Source of the DNA: Pseudomonadota bacterium
GTDB taxonomy: Bacteria > Pseudomonadota > Gammaproteobacteria > Burkholderiales > Gallionellaceae
DNA length: 41,800 nt
Direction: 5' to 3'
NCBI GenBank assembly: GCA_021822115.1
Contig: JAJZSA010000016.1
Coordinates: forward strand, 1-41,800
The translations under genes and the position numbers were made by a program. Each line of letters starts with the position of its first letter. The first letter of the stretch is position 1. The notes beneath the pieces are model-generated. The model did not search any database and had not been told where the DNA came from. It saw only the letters and a list, made by a program, of their open reading frames with translations. Below are positions 16,488 through 25,251 of this stretch, piece after piece.

Positions 16488-17831
16488 TCAGAAGCGATAG
16501 CCGTATTGCACGCTCACGATATCCACGCTGTTGCTGTAGCTGCCGACCAGATAGCCCTTGCCGCTCAGCTCCGGATTGGCCGCTGCGCTCTGGTTCATGG
16601 CGCCGCTCTTCACGAACAGATGGGCATAACCGAAGTCCAGCGTGCTGGCCTGGCTGGGCTTGTACTGCCCGCCCAGCGCCAGCCAGGTGCGATCGGAATC
16701 GGGGATGCGCACCGTGCGGTAGGCATCCGCCACCGGCGACTGGTCATACGCCACGCCGGCACGCGCGGTCCACTGCTCGTTGTAGTGATAGCTGGTACCA
16801 GCGGAGACGCGCCAGGTGTTCTTCCAGTTCTCCGGTGTGGCGGCGCCCAGCGAAGTACCGCTCGCCGTCTTCACATCCAGTTTCTGGAACACGCTCCAGC
16901 CGGTCCAGGTCGCATCGGCCATCACTTCCAGCTTGTCGTTGTACTGGTGGAACGCGCTCATGGAGAAGGAATCCGGCATGGTGATGTCCAAGGTCACCGG
17001 CTGGTCCGCCAACGCAGTCGCCAACGCCGCCGGACGGTTGGCAAAGGTCGCGGTGCCGCTGAGCTTGTATTTCACCTGCGAACGATAGGCCAGACCAGCA
17101 CGCGTCTGCTCGCTGAGCTTGAACAACGCGCCGAAGTTGTAGCCCCAGCCACTGTCGCTGCCGGTGATGGTGCCCAATCCCTCCTGACCTGCATACGCGG
17201 CAGCCGCCGTAGCGGCCGCCGTGGCCGTCGCACCGGCCTTGAGCTGTGCGCTATAGACGGCAGCGGCGTAGTTGGTCTGGCTGGTCAGGTCGCCGGTGAT
17301 GTGCTGATAGCTCACCCCCGCGCCGATGCTCAACGTATCGCTCACGTCATAGGAGACCGACGGGTTCAGGTTCACCGTCTGCAACTTGGATTTCACCGCC
17401 TGGAAGCGGCCCATCCAGGTCGAGTCGTATTGGCTCTGCAAGCCGAACGGCGAGTTGATGCCCACGCCGAAATGGGTCTTGTCGTCGATGCCGGTGGTGT
17501 AATACAGATTGGGGACGAAGGCCAGGCTGCCCGCATCGCCGCCGGCACCGGTACCGGCGGTCTGGAACGAGACGCCGGAGATGGTGCCGCTATATTTGGC
17601 CGAAGGCTTGATGAACGCGCCGCCCACCGAGATCTGCGAATCGGCAAGGCGCGACATGCCGGCCGGATTGAAGAACACCGTAGTGGCATCCTCAGCCGCA
17701 GCCGCGCCCCCGGCGAAGGCATTACCCAGTCCGCTGCCCTGCTCGATCAGGGCGAAACCGGATGCCCCGGCCTGCCCCGCCATCGCCAGCAATGCTGCCG
17801 TGACGGCCGATCTCAGAATGATTCTCCCCAT
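16488..17831 (-). CDS. fadL: Outer-membrane long-chain fatty acid transporter
   Basis: A 447-residue beta-barrel protein. The signal peptide ends near residue 23 (MAGQAGA/SGFALIEQ). The N-terminal hatch region SGFALIEQGSGLGNAFAGGAAAAEDATTVFFNPAGM is the FadL/TodX family signature, including the NPAGM motif. Many alternating hydrophobic stretches follow, and the last residue is an aromatic (QYGYRF), as expected for BAM-assembled barrels. FadL moves long-chain fatty acids or other hydrophobic molecules across the outer membrane by lateral diffusion. AAGGAG lies 6-7 bases before the ATG. It sits in the reverse-strand fad operon, between the thioesterase and the fadB-type gene, which supports fatty acids as substrate over aromatic hydrocarbons. 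Confidence 0.95.
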   Translation of the reverse strand: MGRIILRSAVTAALLAMAGQAGASGFALIEQGSGLGNAFAGGAAAAEDATTVFFNPAGMSRLADSQISVGGAFIKPSAKYSGTISGVSFQTAGTGAGGDAGSLAFVPNLYYTTGIDDKTHFGVGINSPFGLQSQYDSTWMGRFQAVKSKLQTVNLNPSVSYDVSDTLSIGAGVSYQHITGDLTSQTNYAAAVYSAQLKAGATATAAATAAAAYAGQEGLGTITGSDSGWGYNFGALFKLSEQTRAGLAYRSQVKYKLSGTATFANRPAALATALADQPVTLDITMPDSFSMSAFHQYNDKLEVMADATWTGWSVFQKLDVKTASGTSLGAATPENWKNTWRVSAGTSYHYNEQWTARAGVAYDQSPVADAYRTVRIPDSDRTWLALGGQYKPSQASTLDFGYAHLFVKSGAMNQSAAANPELSGKGYLVGSYSNSVDIVSVQYGYRF

Positions 17832-17874
17832 GACTAATCTCCTTAGGATGATGATTAAAAGACATACTCCCCCC

Positions 17875-18270
17875 TCAAACCGGTGGCAGCGGACGCGGCT
17901 TGCGATCGTCCCCTACCGCGACATAGGTCAGCTGCGCCTCGGTCACCTGATGACAGGTAGGATTGGCCGGGTCGCGCTGCACATAGACCTCGACATCCAC
18001 CGTGATTGAGGTGGTGCCGGTCTTGACGATGCGGGTGTAGAAACTCACCACATCGCCGATGAAAATGGGTTGCTTGAACACGAAGGAATTCACCGCCACC
18101 GTGGCGACGCGACCGCGCGCGCGCTGCACGGCGGGGATGCTGCCGGCGATGTCCACCTGCCCCATCAACCAGCCGCCGAAGATGTCGCCGGTGTAATTGG
18201 CGTCGGACGGCATGGCGGCCACGCGCAAGGTGGGTTCGCGGTCGGGCAAGGCAGTGGCAGGGGTGGTCAT
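17875..18270 (-). CDS. Acyl-CoA thioesterase (hotdog fold, YciA/BACH type)
   Basis: A 131-residue single-hotdog-domain protein. The motif PSDANYTGDIFGGWLMGQVDIAGSIPA contains the catalytic-acid pattern (N-x-G-D-x-F-G-G-W) of the YciA/acyl-CoA hydrolase group. The strand VNSFVFKQPIFIGDVVSFY follows, and the helix-strand pattern continues to the end. It hydrolyses acyl-CoA to fatty acid and CoA in the cytoplasm, probably as a hexamer in this family. It is 12 bp after fadD and 43 bp before fadL, so it belongs to the fad operon, where it could relieve CoA trapping. Chain-length preference cannot be read. Confidence 0.9.
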   Translation of the reverse strand: MTTPATALPDREPTLRVAAMPSDANYTGDIFGGWLMGQVDIAGSIPAVQRARGRVATVAVNSFVFKQPIFIGDVVSFYTRIVKTGTTSITVDVEVYVQRDPANPTCHQVTEAQLTYVAVGDDRKPRPLPPV

Positions 18271-18282
18271 GCGCAGTCTCCT

Positions 18283-20088
18283 TCAGTGTCCTTCATACAT
18301 GGCATCGATCTCGCGCGCGAAACGCGCCACGATCTTGTCGCGCTTCATGCTCAGCTTGGGCGTGAGCAGGCCGTTGTCGATGGTCCACGGCTCGGTCAGC
18401 AACAGCACGCGATGCACCTTGGCATAGCCGGGGAAGGCGCGGATGTTGCGCGCGATGCGGCGCAGCACCTTGGCTTCCACGTTGGTATCGGTGAGCGACT
18501 CCGGCAGGTCGTGACGCACACCCACCTTGGCCGCGATGTCCGGCCACACCACGGGATTGAGCACCGCCAGCGCGACCAGATAGGGCTTGCCTTCGCCATA
18601 GATCAGCACCTGGTCGATCAGCGGATCGTGCAGGATGGCCGCTTCCATGTCGGCCGGCGGCAGCTTCTCGCCATTGGCCAGCACGATGATCTCTTTCAGG
18701 CGGCCGGTGATGTAGATGTGCCCAGTGTCGCTGATACGCGCGATGTCGCCGGTATTCAGCCAACCGTCGGCATCGATCATGGCGGCGGTCGCCTGCGGAT
18801 TGTTCCAGTAGCCCATCATCACGTTCGGCCCCTTCACCAGCAGCGCATTCTGCGCGCCCAGCTTCACCTGCACGCCGCGCAAGGGTTGCCCCACGCTGTC
18901 GGGGAAATTGTTGTCCAGATGGTTGCCGGTCACGATGGGGCTGGTCTCGGTGAGGCCATAGCCCTGCACCACCGGCAGGCCGAGGCCGACGAACATGCGC
19001 GAGATCTCGGCATCCAGCGCCGCCCCGCCGGTGACCGCCGTGCGCAAACGCCCGCCCAGACGCGCCAGCAGTTTCTGCGCCACCAGTTTGTCCAGCAGCG
19101 GCCACAACAGGAAGGAGAGTTTCCACGGCCCGCGTCCCTGCGCATGCTCGAAGCGAGCCCAGCCCACGTTCTCCGCGAAATGGAACAGTTGCTTGCGCAA
19201 AGCCGGGCCTTCTTCCAGCTTGGCGCTGATCGCTGCGTGGATACGCTCGTAGATGCGCGGCACCGAGACCAGGATGGTGGGACGGATGGTGAGCAGGTCT
19301 TCCGACAGCAAGGGGATGGAGCGCGCATAGGCCACGGTGGCGCCGGTCATCACTTGCAGGTAATAGCCGCAGGTGCGCTCGAAGGTATGCGATAGCGGCA
19401 GGAAGGACAGCAGCAGATCGCTGCCATACATCACGAAGGTACCCAGCGCGGCATGCGCGTTGGACAGGATGTTGCGATGGCTGAGCATCACGCCCTTGGG
19501 TCTGCCGGTGGTGCCCGAGGTGTAGATGATGCTGGCGAGTTCGTCCATGGTGCAGGGCAGCGGTGCTTGCAAAGTAGCCTCTGGCGGCAACAACTGCGCG
19601 GCCGATGCCAGGCGCGGCTCGTCGCTGCGCACCGCATCCAGCGAGATGAAGCGCTGCACGCTGGGCATCATGGCTTTCACGGCATTGAGTTCCTGCCACT
19701 GCTCTGCGGTCTCGAACAACAGCACTTTGCATTGCGCATCGTTGACGATGTAGGCGATGTTCTCGGCGCGGTCCACGGTATACAGCGGCACGGTGACGAG
19801 GCCCAGCGACATCGCGGCCTGGTCATACATCACCCACTGCGGACAGTTGCGCAGCATGACCGCCACACGCTCGCCCTTCTGCAGACCTTCTTTGGCCAGC
19901 GCCGCCTGCCAGCGCGCCACCTCGGCCTGCATCTCGCGCCAGGTGAAACTCACCCAGGCATTGCGCTGGATGTCGAAATGGCGATACGCCTCCTTGTCCG
20001 GCGTATGCCGCACCCGTTCCAGGAACAGGCCATGCAAGGTACCCGCCTGCTCCGGCGTGATCGCATCCAGATTGGCCGCCATCGGCAT
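18283..20088 (-). CDS. fadD: Long-chain fatty acid-CoA ligase
   Basis: A 601-residue AMP-forming acyl-CoA synthetase that activates fatty acids with ATP and CoA. Motifs: the P-loop-like A3 motif YTSGTTGRPKGVMLSHRN, then GYGLTETSP (A5), DADGWLNTGDIARI (A7), YITGRLKEIIVLANGEKLPP (A8) and a C-terminal lid (RDKIVARFAREI). The length and the long insert before A5 resemble the FACL/LACS group related to FadD15 and eukaryotic enzymes rather than E. coli FadD (561 aa). Two in-frame ATGs (20088, 20082) follow GGGAGAGAAGG; spacing allows either. It is in the fad operon, 27 bp after the SDR gene and 12 bp before the thioesterase. Confidence 0.94.
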   Translation of the reverse strand: MPMAANLDAITPEQAGTLHGLFLERVRHTPDKEAYRHFDIQRNAWVSFTWREMQAEVARWQAALAKEGLQKGERVAVMLRNCPQWVMYDQAAMSLGLVTVPLYTVDRAENIAYIVNDAQCKVLLFETAEQWQELNAVKAMMPSVQRFISLDAVRSDEPRLASAAQLLPPEATLQAPLPCTMDELASIIYTSGTTGRPKGVMLSHRNILSNAHAALGTFVMYGSDLLLSFLPLSHTFERTCGYYLQVMTGATVAYARSIPLLSEDLLTIRPTILVSVPRIYERIHAAISAKLEEGPALRKQLFHFAENVGWARFEHAQGRGPWKLSFLLWPLLDKLVAQKLLARLGGRLRTAVTGGAALDAEISRMFVGLGLPVVQGYGLTETSPIVTGNHLDNNFPDSVGQPLRGVQVKLGAQNALLVKGPNVMMGYWNNPQATAAMIDADGWLNTGDIARISDTGHIYITGRLKEIIVLANGEKLPPADMEAAILHDPLIDQVLIYGEGKPYLVALAVLNPVVWPDIAAKVGVRHDLPESLTDTNVEAKVLRRIARNIRAFPGYAKVHRVLLLTEPWTIDNGLLTPKLSMKRDKIVARFAREIDAMYEGH

Positions 20089-20115
20089 CCTTCTCTCCCT
20101 TTTGTCGTTATGTAC

Positions 20116-20937
20116 TTACTGCAAGAACAGGTCCTGGAACAGCGGCACGCCGGGCGTGACCGCATAGGCATCGAAATCTGTCACACCCGCCGCTCGCAGC
20201 ACCTCCTCGTCGATGAAGAAGTTGCCGTTGCAGGTGTCGCTGTCGCGCATCAGGATGTGGTGCGCGGCATCGGCCACGATGGCCGGCTTGCGCGAAGCGC
20301 GCAGGATCTCCGGCGGGAAATTGAATTCGATCGCCGCCGTAGCGATGGTGGTCTGCGGCCACAGGCAGTTGCACCCGATGCAATCCCCGGCGAACTCGCG
20401 CGCCAGCCCCAGCATCACCATGCTCATGCCGTATTTGGACAGGGTATAGGCGACATGCGGCGCGAAGTTGTCCGCGCTCATGTTGAGCGGCGGCGACAGG
20501 GTGAGGATGTGCGGGTTCACCGCCTGTTTCAGATAGGGGATGCAGGCCTGCGACATGAGGAAGGTGGCACGCATGTTGACGTCCCACATCAGGTCCAGCC
20601 GCCGCGCCGGCGTCTGCAAGGTGGGCGTCAGGCTGATCGCGCTGGCGTTGTTGACCAGCACGTCGATACCGCCGAAATGTGCAGCCGCCTGCTGCACCGC
20701 AGCCTGGATCGCCTGCTCGTCGCGCACATCGAGTTGCAAGGCCAGCGCCTGTCCGCCCGCAGCGACCACCTCTTGCGCCACGCTATGGATGGTGCCGGGC
20801 AACTTGGCATGCGGCTCCGCCGTCTTGCCGGTGATGACCACCTTGGCGCCGTCGCGTGCGCAGCGCAAGGCGATCTCGCGCCCGATGCCACGGCTGGCGC
20901 CGGTGATGAACACCACGCGGTCGCGCAGGCTGCTCAT
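20116..20937 (-). CDS. HSDL2-like short-chain dehydrogenase/reductase
   Basis: A 273-residue classical SDR: the cofactor motif TGASRGIG, then DVRD, NNASAIS, and the catalytic Ser (TLSPP), Tyr and Lys (YTLSK). The LTLSPPLNM and CNCLWPQTTIATAAIE segments are those of hydroxysteroid dehydrogenase-like protein 2 relatives, but the C-terminal SCP2 lipid-binding domain of animal HSDL2 is absent. An NADP(H) preference is suggested by the Arg in TGASRGIG and by TGKTAE, but is not certain. The substrate is probably a hydroxy- or keto-acyl lipid, judged only from position in the fad operon. The ATG overlaps the fadE stop by 4 bases (ATGA). Confidence 0.88.
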   Translation of the reverse strand: MSSLRDRVVFITGASRGIGREIALRCARDGAKVVITGKTAEPHAKLPGTIHSVAQEVVAAGGQALALQLDVRDEQAIQAAVQQAAAHFGGIDVLVNNASAISLTPTLQTPARRLDLMWDVNMRATFLMSQACIPYLKQAVNPHILTLSPPLNMSADNFAPHVAYTLSKYGMSMVMLGLAREFAGDCIGCNCLWPQTTIATAAIEFNFPPEILRASRKPAIVADAAHHILMRDSDTCNGNFFIDEEVLRAAGVTDFDAYAVTPGVPLFQDLFLQ

Positions 20938-23369
20938 CCGTTGGCCTGCAACTGACGGGCGTCGAAGTCGTCCACCATGATGACCTTGCGCCGCAGCATA
21001 TAGTCGCGCTCCAGCTGCAAGGCTTCATCGGCGGTGACGATGCCGGCCTCGCGCGCCTCGGCGATGCGCGCCAGTTCGTCCATGGCGCGCAGCTTGCCTT
21101 GCTTGAGCGCCTGCTCCACCTTGGCCTGGATCGGCTCGCTGTTCAAGGTGCTGAGCAACGCGGCTTCCAGCGCGCCCACCGCATCGCTCTCGTCATGCTT
21201 GATGTACATGCCGGCGGTGAGCCGGTCGCGCACCTCGCCCGGCTTCAGCAGCAGCGAAGCCACTTCATGACCGCGCTGGTCGGAAGGCGGCTTGCGGCAC
21301 TGGCCGAGCGGGAAGATGACCAGGCGCAGCAACCAGGCGAACGGCCGGTTGGGGAAGTTCTGCAACACGCCGTCGAACGCCGTCTGGATGCGATACAGAC
21401 CGTCTTCCATGGCCCAGTGCAGCAACGGCTCATCGCCGTGCGGACGCCCATCGTCCTCGAACTTCTTCAGCACCGCCGAGCACAGGTAGAGGTTGCTCAG
21501 CACATCGCCCAGACGCGCCGACAGCTTCTCCTTGCGCTTCAGACCGCCCCCCAGCACCGCCATGGCGATGTCGGCCGCGAACGCGAACGAGGCTGCATAA
21601 CGCGTGAGCAACTGGTAGTAATGATGCGTCGGTGCGCCGGTCGGCACGCGGATCAAACGACCGCCGGTCAGCGCATACAGGAAAGAACGCACCGCGTTGC
21701 TCAGGCTGAAACTGATGTGGCCGAAGAAGGCCTGATCGAACGCCACCGAAGCGCGTGCCGTATTCTGGTCGTGCGCGGCCTGCATCTCTTTCAGCACGTA
21801 AGGATGGGCGCGGATCGCGCCCTGGCCGAAGATCATCAGGCTGCGCGTGAGGATGTTGGCGCCTTCCACGGTGATGCCGATGGGCGTCTGCTGATACATG
21901 CGCGCCAGATAGTTGTCCGGCCCCATGCAGATGCCCTTGCCGCCGTGCACATCCATCGCATCGTTGATCACCATGCGCCCGCGCTCGGTGCAGTGGTACT
22001 TGGCGATGGCCGACACCACCGCCGGTTTCTCGTGCAGGTCCACCGCCAGTGCCGTCATGCGGCGCGCGGCATCCATCACGTAGGTATGGCCGCCGATGCG
22101 CGCCAGCGCCTCTTCCACGCCTTCGAATTTGCCCACCGGCAGATGGAACTGCTTGCGCACGCGGCCGTAAGCGCCGCTGCTGCGCGCGGCCAGCTTGGCC
22201 CCGCCCACTGCGCTGGCCGGCAAGGAGATGGAACGCCCGACCGACAGACAATCCATCAACATGCGCCAGCCCTGGCCGATGCGCGACATGCCACCGATGA
22301 TGTAGTCCATGGGGATGAACACATCCTTGCCGGTGGTCGGGCCGTTGAGGAAAGCCGAGTTGAGCGGGAAGTGGCGGCGTCCGACCTCGACCCCCGGGGT
22401 GTCGGTAGGGATCAGTGCCAGCGTGATGCCGAGCTCGCGCTCCGCGCCCAGCAACTTGTCCGGGTCATACAGTTTGAAGGCCAGACCGAGCAGGGTCGCC
22501 ACCGGTGCCAGCGTGATGTAGCGCTTCTCCCAGTTGAGGCGGATGCCGAGCACGTTGTGCTTGCCGCCGAACTCGCCCAGGCACACCGTACCGTAATCCG
22601 GGATGGCGCCGGCATCGGAACCGGCGAACGGCCCGGTCAGTGCGAAGCACGGCACTTCCAGCCCCCGCGCCAGACGGTTCAGATATTGGTCCTTCTGTTC
22701 CTGGGTGCCGTATTTCAGCAGCAGCTCGGCCGGCCCCAGCGAGTTGGGCACCATCACCGTCACCCCCGCCGTGCCGCTGCGCGACGACACCTTGGTCACC
22801 ACCGCCGAGTGCGCCTGCGCGGAGAACTCCAGCCCGCCATACGACTGCGGGATGATCATGCCGAAGAAGCCTTTGTCCTTGATGAACTGCCACACTTCCG
22901 GCGGCAGGTCCTGGCGCGTATGGGTGATGTCCCAGTCGTCCAGCATGCCGCACAGCTCTTCCACCTCGTTGTCGAGGAAAGCCTGCTCGCGTTCAGTGAG
23001 TCCGGTCTTGGGCATCTCCAGCAAGCGCGTCCAGCGCGGACGACCGCTGAACAGCTCGCCGTCCCACCACACGGTACCGGCATCCAATGCCTCCTGCTCG
23101 GTCTGCGATACCTGCGGCAAGATCTTGCGGAACACCTTGAGGATGAAGTCGCTGACCAGCTTGCGGCGCAACCAGGGCACGCCCAGCACCAGCACCAGGA
23201 TGGCCAGGGCGAGATAGACGTTCTTCAGGGCGCCGTCCGAGATGCGGCTCTCCACGGCGATCACCGGCACCAGCACCAGCATGGCGAACAGCCAGCCCCA
23301 GATGGAAGCCCGGAAAAAGGCCAGCAACAGGAATACAGCCAGGACAACCACCGTGATCAGCATCGCCAT
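20934..23369 (-). CDS. fadE: Acyl-CoA dehydrogenase, FadE type
   Basis: An 811-residue protein, close to E. coli FadE (814 aa). Two N-terminal hydrophobic segments (residues 3-45, MLITVVVLAVFLLLAFFRAS...) anchor it to the inner membrane. An acyl-CoA dehydrogenase core follows (PEVWQFIKDKGFFGMIIPQSYGG, FALTGPFAGSDAGAIPD, KRYITLAPVATLLGLAFKLYDPD, DVHGGKGICMGPDNYLARMYQQTPIGITVEGAN), then a FadE-specific C-terminal extension. It makes the trans-2-enoyl-CoA double bond using FAD and passes electrons to ETF. The ATG at 23369 is chosen for AGAGG six bases upstream and because the hydrophobic anchor starts there; the frame stays open upstream to 23519 without similarity. It is first in the fad operon and divergent from the copper operon. 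Confidence 0.95.
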   Translation of the reverse strand: MAMLITVVVLAVFLLLAFFRASIWGWLFAMLVLVPVIAVESRISDGALKNVYLALAILVLVLGVPWLRRKLVSDFILKVFRKILPQVSQTEQEALDAGTVWWDGELFSGRPRWTRLLEMPKTGLTEREQAFLDNEVEELCGMLDDWDITHTRQDLPPEVWQFIKDKGFFGMIIPQSYGGLEFSAQAHSAVVTKVSSRSGTAGVTVMVPNSLGPAELLLKYGTQEQKDQYLNRLARGLEVPCFALTGPFAGSDAGAIPDYGTVCLGEFGGKHNVLGIRLNWEKRYITLAPVATLLGLAFKLYDPDKLLGAERELGITLALIPTDTPGVEVGRRHFPLNSAFLNGPTTGKDVFIPMDYIIGGMSRIGQGWRMLMDCLSVGRSISLPASAVGGAKLAARSSGAYGRVRKQFHLPVGKFEGVEEALARIGGHTYVMDAARRMTALAVDLHEKPAVVSAIAKYHCTERGRMVINDAMDVHGGKGICMGPDNYLARMYQQTPIGITVEGANILTRSLMIFGQGAIRAHPYVLKEMQAAHDQNTARASVAFDQAFFGHISFSLSNAVRSFLYALTGGRLIRVPTGAPTHHYYQLLTRYAASFAFAADIAMAVLGGGLKRKEKLSARLGDVLSNLYLCSAVLKKFEDDGRPHGDEPLLHWAMEDGLYRIQTAFDGVLQNFPNRPFAWLLRLVIFPLGQCRKPPSDQRGHEVASLLLKPGEVRDRLTAGMYIKHDESDAVGALEAALLSTLNSEPIQAKVEQALKQGKLRAMDELARIAEAREAGIVTADEALQLERDYMLRRKVIMVDDFDARQLQANG

Positions 23370-23428
23370 TTCGGACCTCTTTTTTGTTATGCGTGTTGAC
23401 GCGAACTTTAACCTTATCGAACCGCAGG

Positions 23429-23459
23429 GACAATGTCTTTCACCTGAAGAAAATATATA
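23429..23459 (+). promoter_or_regulatory. Possible promoter/metal-response region ahead of the cus operon
   Basis: A TATATA at 23454-23459 could be a -10 element about 69 bp before the first gene of the metal operon. A small inverted repeat, GACA-a-TGTC (23429-23437), lies at the -35 position and loosely recalls the half-sites of CusR/CopR boxes. Both are short and could be chance; the region also has to serve fadE in the other direction. Confidence 0.25.
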
Positions 23460-23527
23460 GGTCAGAGGCGTGGGTACCGCCTCCCTGCCGATTGACTTAT
23501 CCGGCCCGCTTCGCCACACTGCGCCGC

Positions 23528-23920
23528 ATGTCCAGACATACCCGCAAACTCATGGCCTTGTTCCTGCTGCTGTGGCTGCCGCTGTTCAGCGCCAGCGCCG
23601 TAGCGGAGTCGCTCGCCATGCAATTGCGTGCCGGCGACTGCCACGAGCAGAGCGCCATGCCGGAGATGGACCATCACGCCATGATGGCGATGGGCGACCA
23701 CCACATGATGCAGCACGACATGGATCAACAGGCGGCTGGCGACGATGCGTCTTCCTGCTCCTCCTGTGCCATCTGCCACATCGCCTGCACCGCCTTCCTC
23801 ATCCCCGCCATCGTGCCGCAAGCGACGGTGAACGGCTCGCAGGCCGTGGCTTACATCCCGACGCATTTCGCTTCGCACCTCTCCGCACCGCTCGATCCTC
23901 CGCCCCTCGTCGCCGCTTGA
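23528..23920 (+). CDS. Met/His/Cys-rich exported protein, CzcI/CopL-like
   Basis: A 130-residue protein with a signal peptide (MSRHTRKLMALFLLLWLPLFSASAVA). The mature part has many potential metal ligands: HEQSAMPEMDHHAMMAM, GDHHMMQHDMDQQ, then CSSCAICHIAC. This composition and the position ahead of a cusCBA operon match the small CzcI/CopL-type accessory proteins found at the head of betaproteobacterial heavy-metal efflux operons, which are thought to buffer or sense periplasmic metal. Methionines outnumber what is usual for CzcI, which fits copper or silver. The ATG at 23528 is chosen because it begins the signal peptide; the frame is open further upstream. It lies 107 bp before cusC. Confidence 0.68.
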   Translation: MSRHTRKLMALFLLLWLPLFSASAVAESLAMQLRAGDCHEQSAMPEMDHHAMMAMGDHHMMQHDMDQQAAGDDASSCSSCAICHIACTAFLIPAIVPQATVNGSQAVAYIPTHFASHLSAPLDPPPLVAA

Positions 23921-24027
23921 TGCGGGACGAGTCCGTCTGCTGAAACCGTAACCACGTACTCGTTCCGCCCTCGTGCGGCAGCCGCTCGCGGTTGTCCGCA
24001 TCTTGTCATCGCAACAGGAAGCGGAAC

Positions 24028-25251
24028 ATGAGATACGCCTCGACCTTATTCACCTTGCTCTACCTGCTGTGGTCGCCATGCGCCACCGCCGACACGCCGC
24101 TGGGCAGCGACCTGCCCGGCCTGCTCGCCTACGCACGCGAGCACAACCCGGCCCTGGCTGCTGCACGCCATGAGGCCACGGCCGCCATGGCACGCAGCGA
24201 TGCCGCAGACACCCTGGACGATCCGCTGCTGCGCATCGAACCGATGGACATCAACGGCAACCGCACCACGCGCCTCACCCTGATGCAGCGCCTGCCCTGG
24301 TATGGCACGCGCGACCTGCGCCAGGACAACGCCGTCGCCCAGGCCGAACGGGCTGCCGGCCAGCAAGCCGCCAGCGATGCCGACCTCGCCCGCAGCATGC
24401 GCCAGGGCTATGCGCAGTACTACTACGCCGTGCACGACGCAGCACTGACCAAGCAGATGCTGACGCTGCTGGATGGGCTGGAGCAGATCGCGCAGACGCG
24501 CTACGCCAACGGCCAGGGCACACAGCAGGACGTGATCCGCGTGCAATTGGCGCAGACGCGCTTGCAGGACGAACTGCTCTCCGCCGAGAACGCGCGCCAC
24601 CATAGCCATGTGCGCCTCAATGCCCTGCTGTCGCGCCCCGGCATGGCGGAACTGGCAGCGCCGCAACAGCTGCCGCCGGTACCGGCAGCGGCGCAGCTGG
24701 ACGAGCGCACGCTGCTGGCACAGGTGGATGCCGCCAACCCGCAACTGCTTATCGCCGAAGCCGGCGTGCGTGCCGCCGACAGTCAGCGCGAACTGACCTA
24801 CGCCGAGCGCTACCCCGACGTCACCCTGGGCGTCGCCCCCACCCTGGCTGGCGGCAACGTGCAGAGCTGGAACCTGATGCTGGAACTGGCCGTACCGTTG
24901 CAACAAGCGGCACGCCGCAGCCAGGAAGGCGCGGCCGATGCCGCGCTCGCCGCCGCCGATGCCCGCCGCCAAGCCTGGCGCGACCAGCAACATGCGGCGC
25001 TGTCCGAAGCGCTCGCCTCGCTGGAGACCGCACGCCGTAGCGAGACGCTGATCGCCACGCGCCTGCTGCCGCAGGCCCGCCTGGCGGTGGATGCCGCCAT
25101 GGCGGGCTATGAGACCGGCCAGGTGGAATTCGGCATGCTGATCGACGCCCAACAACAACTGCTGGCGATCCGTCGCCAGCAACTACAGGCCCAGACCGAG
25201 ATGCAACTGCGTCTGGCCGACATCGAGAACCTGATCGGAGAGACGCTATGA
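24028..25251 (+). CDS. cusC: Outer-membrane efflux protein, CusC/CzcC (TolC family)
   Basis: A 407-residue TolC-family channel. The signal peptide is MRYASTLFTLLYLLWSPCATA; no lipobox Cys is present, unlike E. coli CusC. The duplicated OEP repeats are visible, with long amphipathic helices (LLAYAREHNPALAAARHEATAAMARS; QARLAVDAAMAGYETGQVEFGMLIDAQQQLLA), the latter with the conserved YETGQVEFGMLIDAQ pattern. It forms the outer-membrane exit of the tripartite pump. ACAGGAAGCGGAAC precedes the ATG. Its stop overlaps the cusB start by 4 bases (ATGA), which suggests coupled translation. Metal assignment comes from cusA and cusF. Confidence 0.92.
   Translation: MRYASTLFTLLYLLWSPCATADTPLGSDLPGLLAYAREHNPALAAARHEATAAMARSDAADTLDDPLLRIEPMDINGNRTTRLTLMQRLPWYGTRDLRQDNAVAQAERAAGQQAASDADLARSMRQGYAQYYYAVHDAALTKQMLTLLDGLEQIAQTRYANGQGTQQDVIRVQLAQTRLQDELLSAENARHHSHVRLNALLSRPGMAELAAPQQLPPVPAAAQLDERTLLAQVDAANPQLLIAEAGVRAADSQRELTYAERYPDVTLGVAPTLAGGNVQSWNLMLELAVPLQQAARRSQEGAADAALAAADARRQAWRDQQHAALSEALASLETARRSETLIATRLLPQARLAVDAAMAGYETGQVEFGMLIDAQQQLLAIRRQQLQAQTEMQLRLADIENLIGETL

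Noticed and set aside
21099..23399. Forward open frame of 766 codons opposite fadE
   Set aside because: Low-complexity, Gln/His/Arg-rich translation typical of antisense frames in GC-rich DNA; fadE on the other strand has full family motifs.
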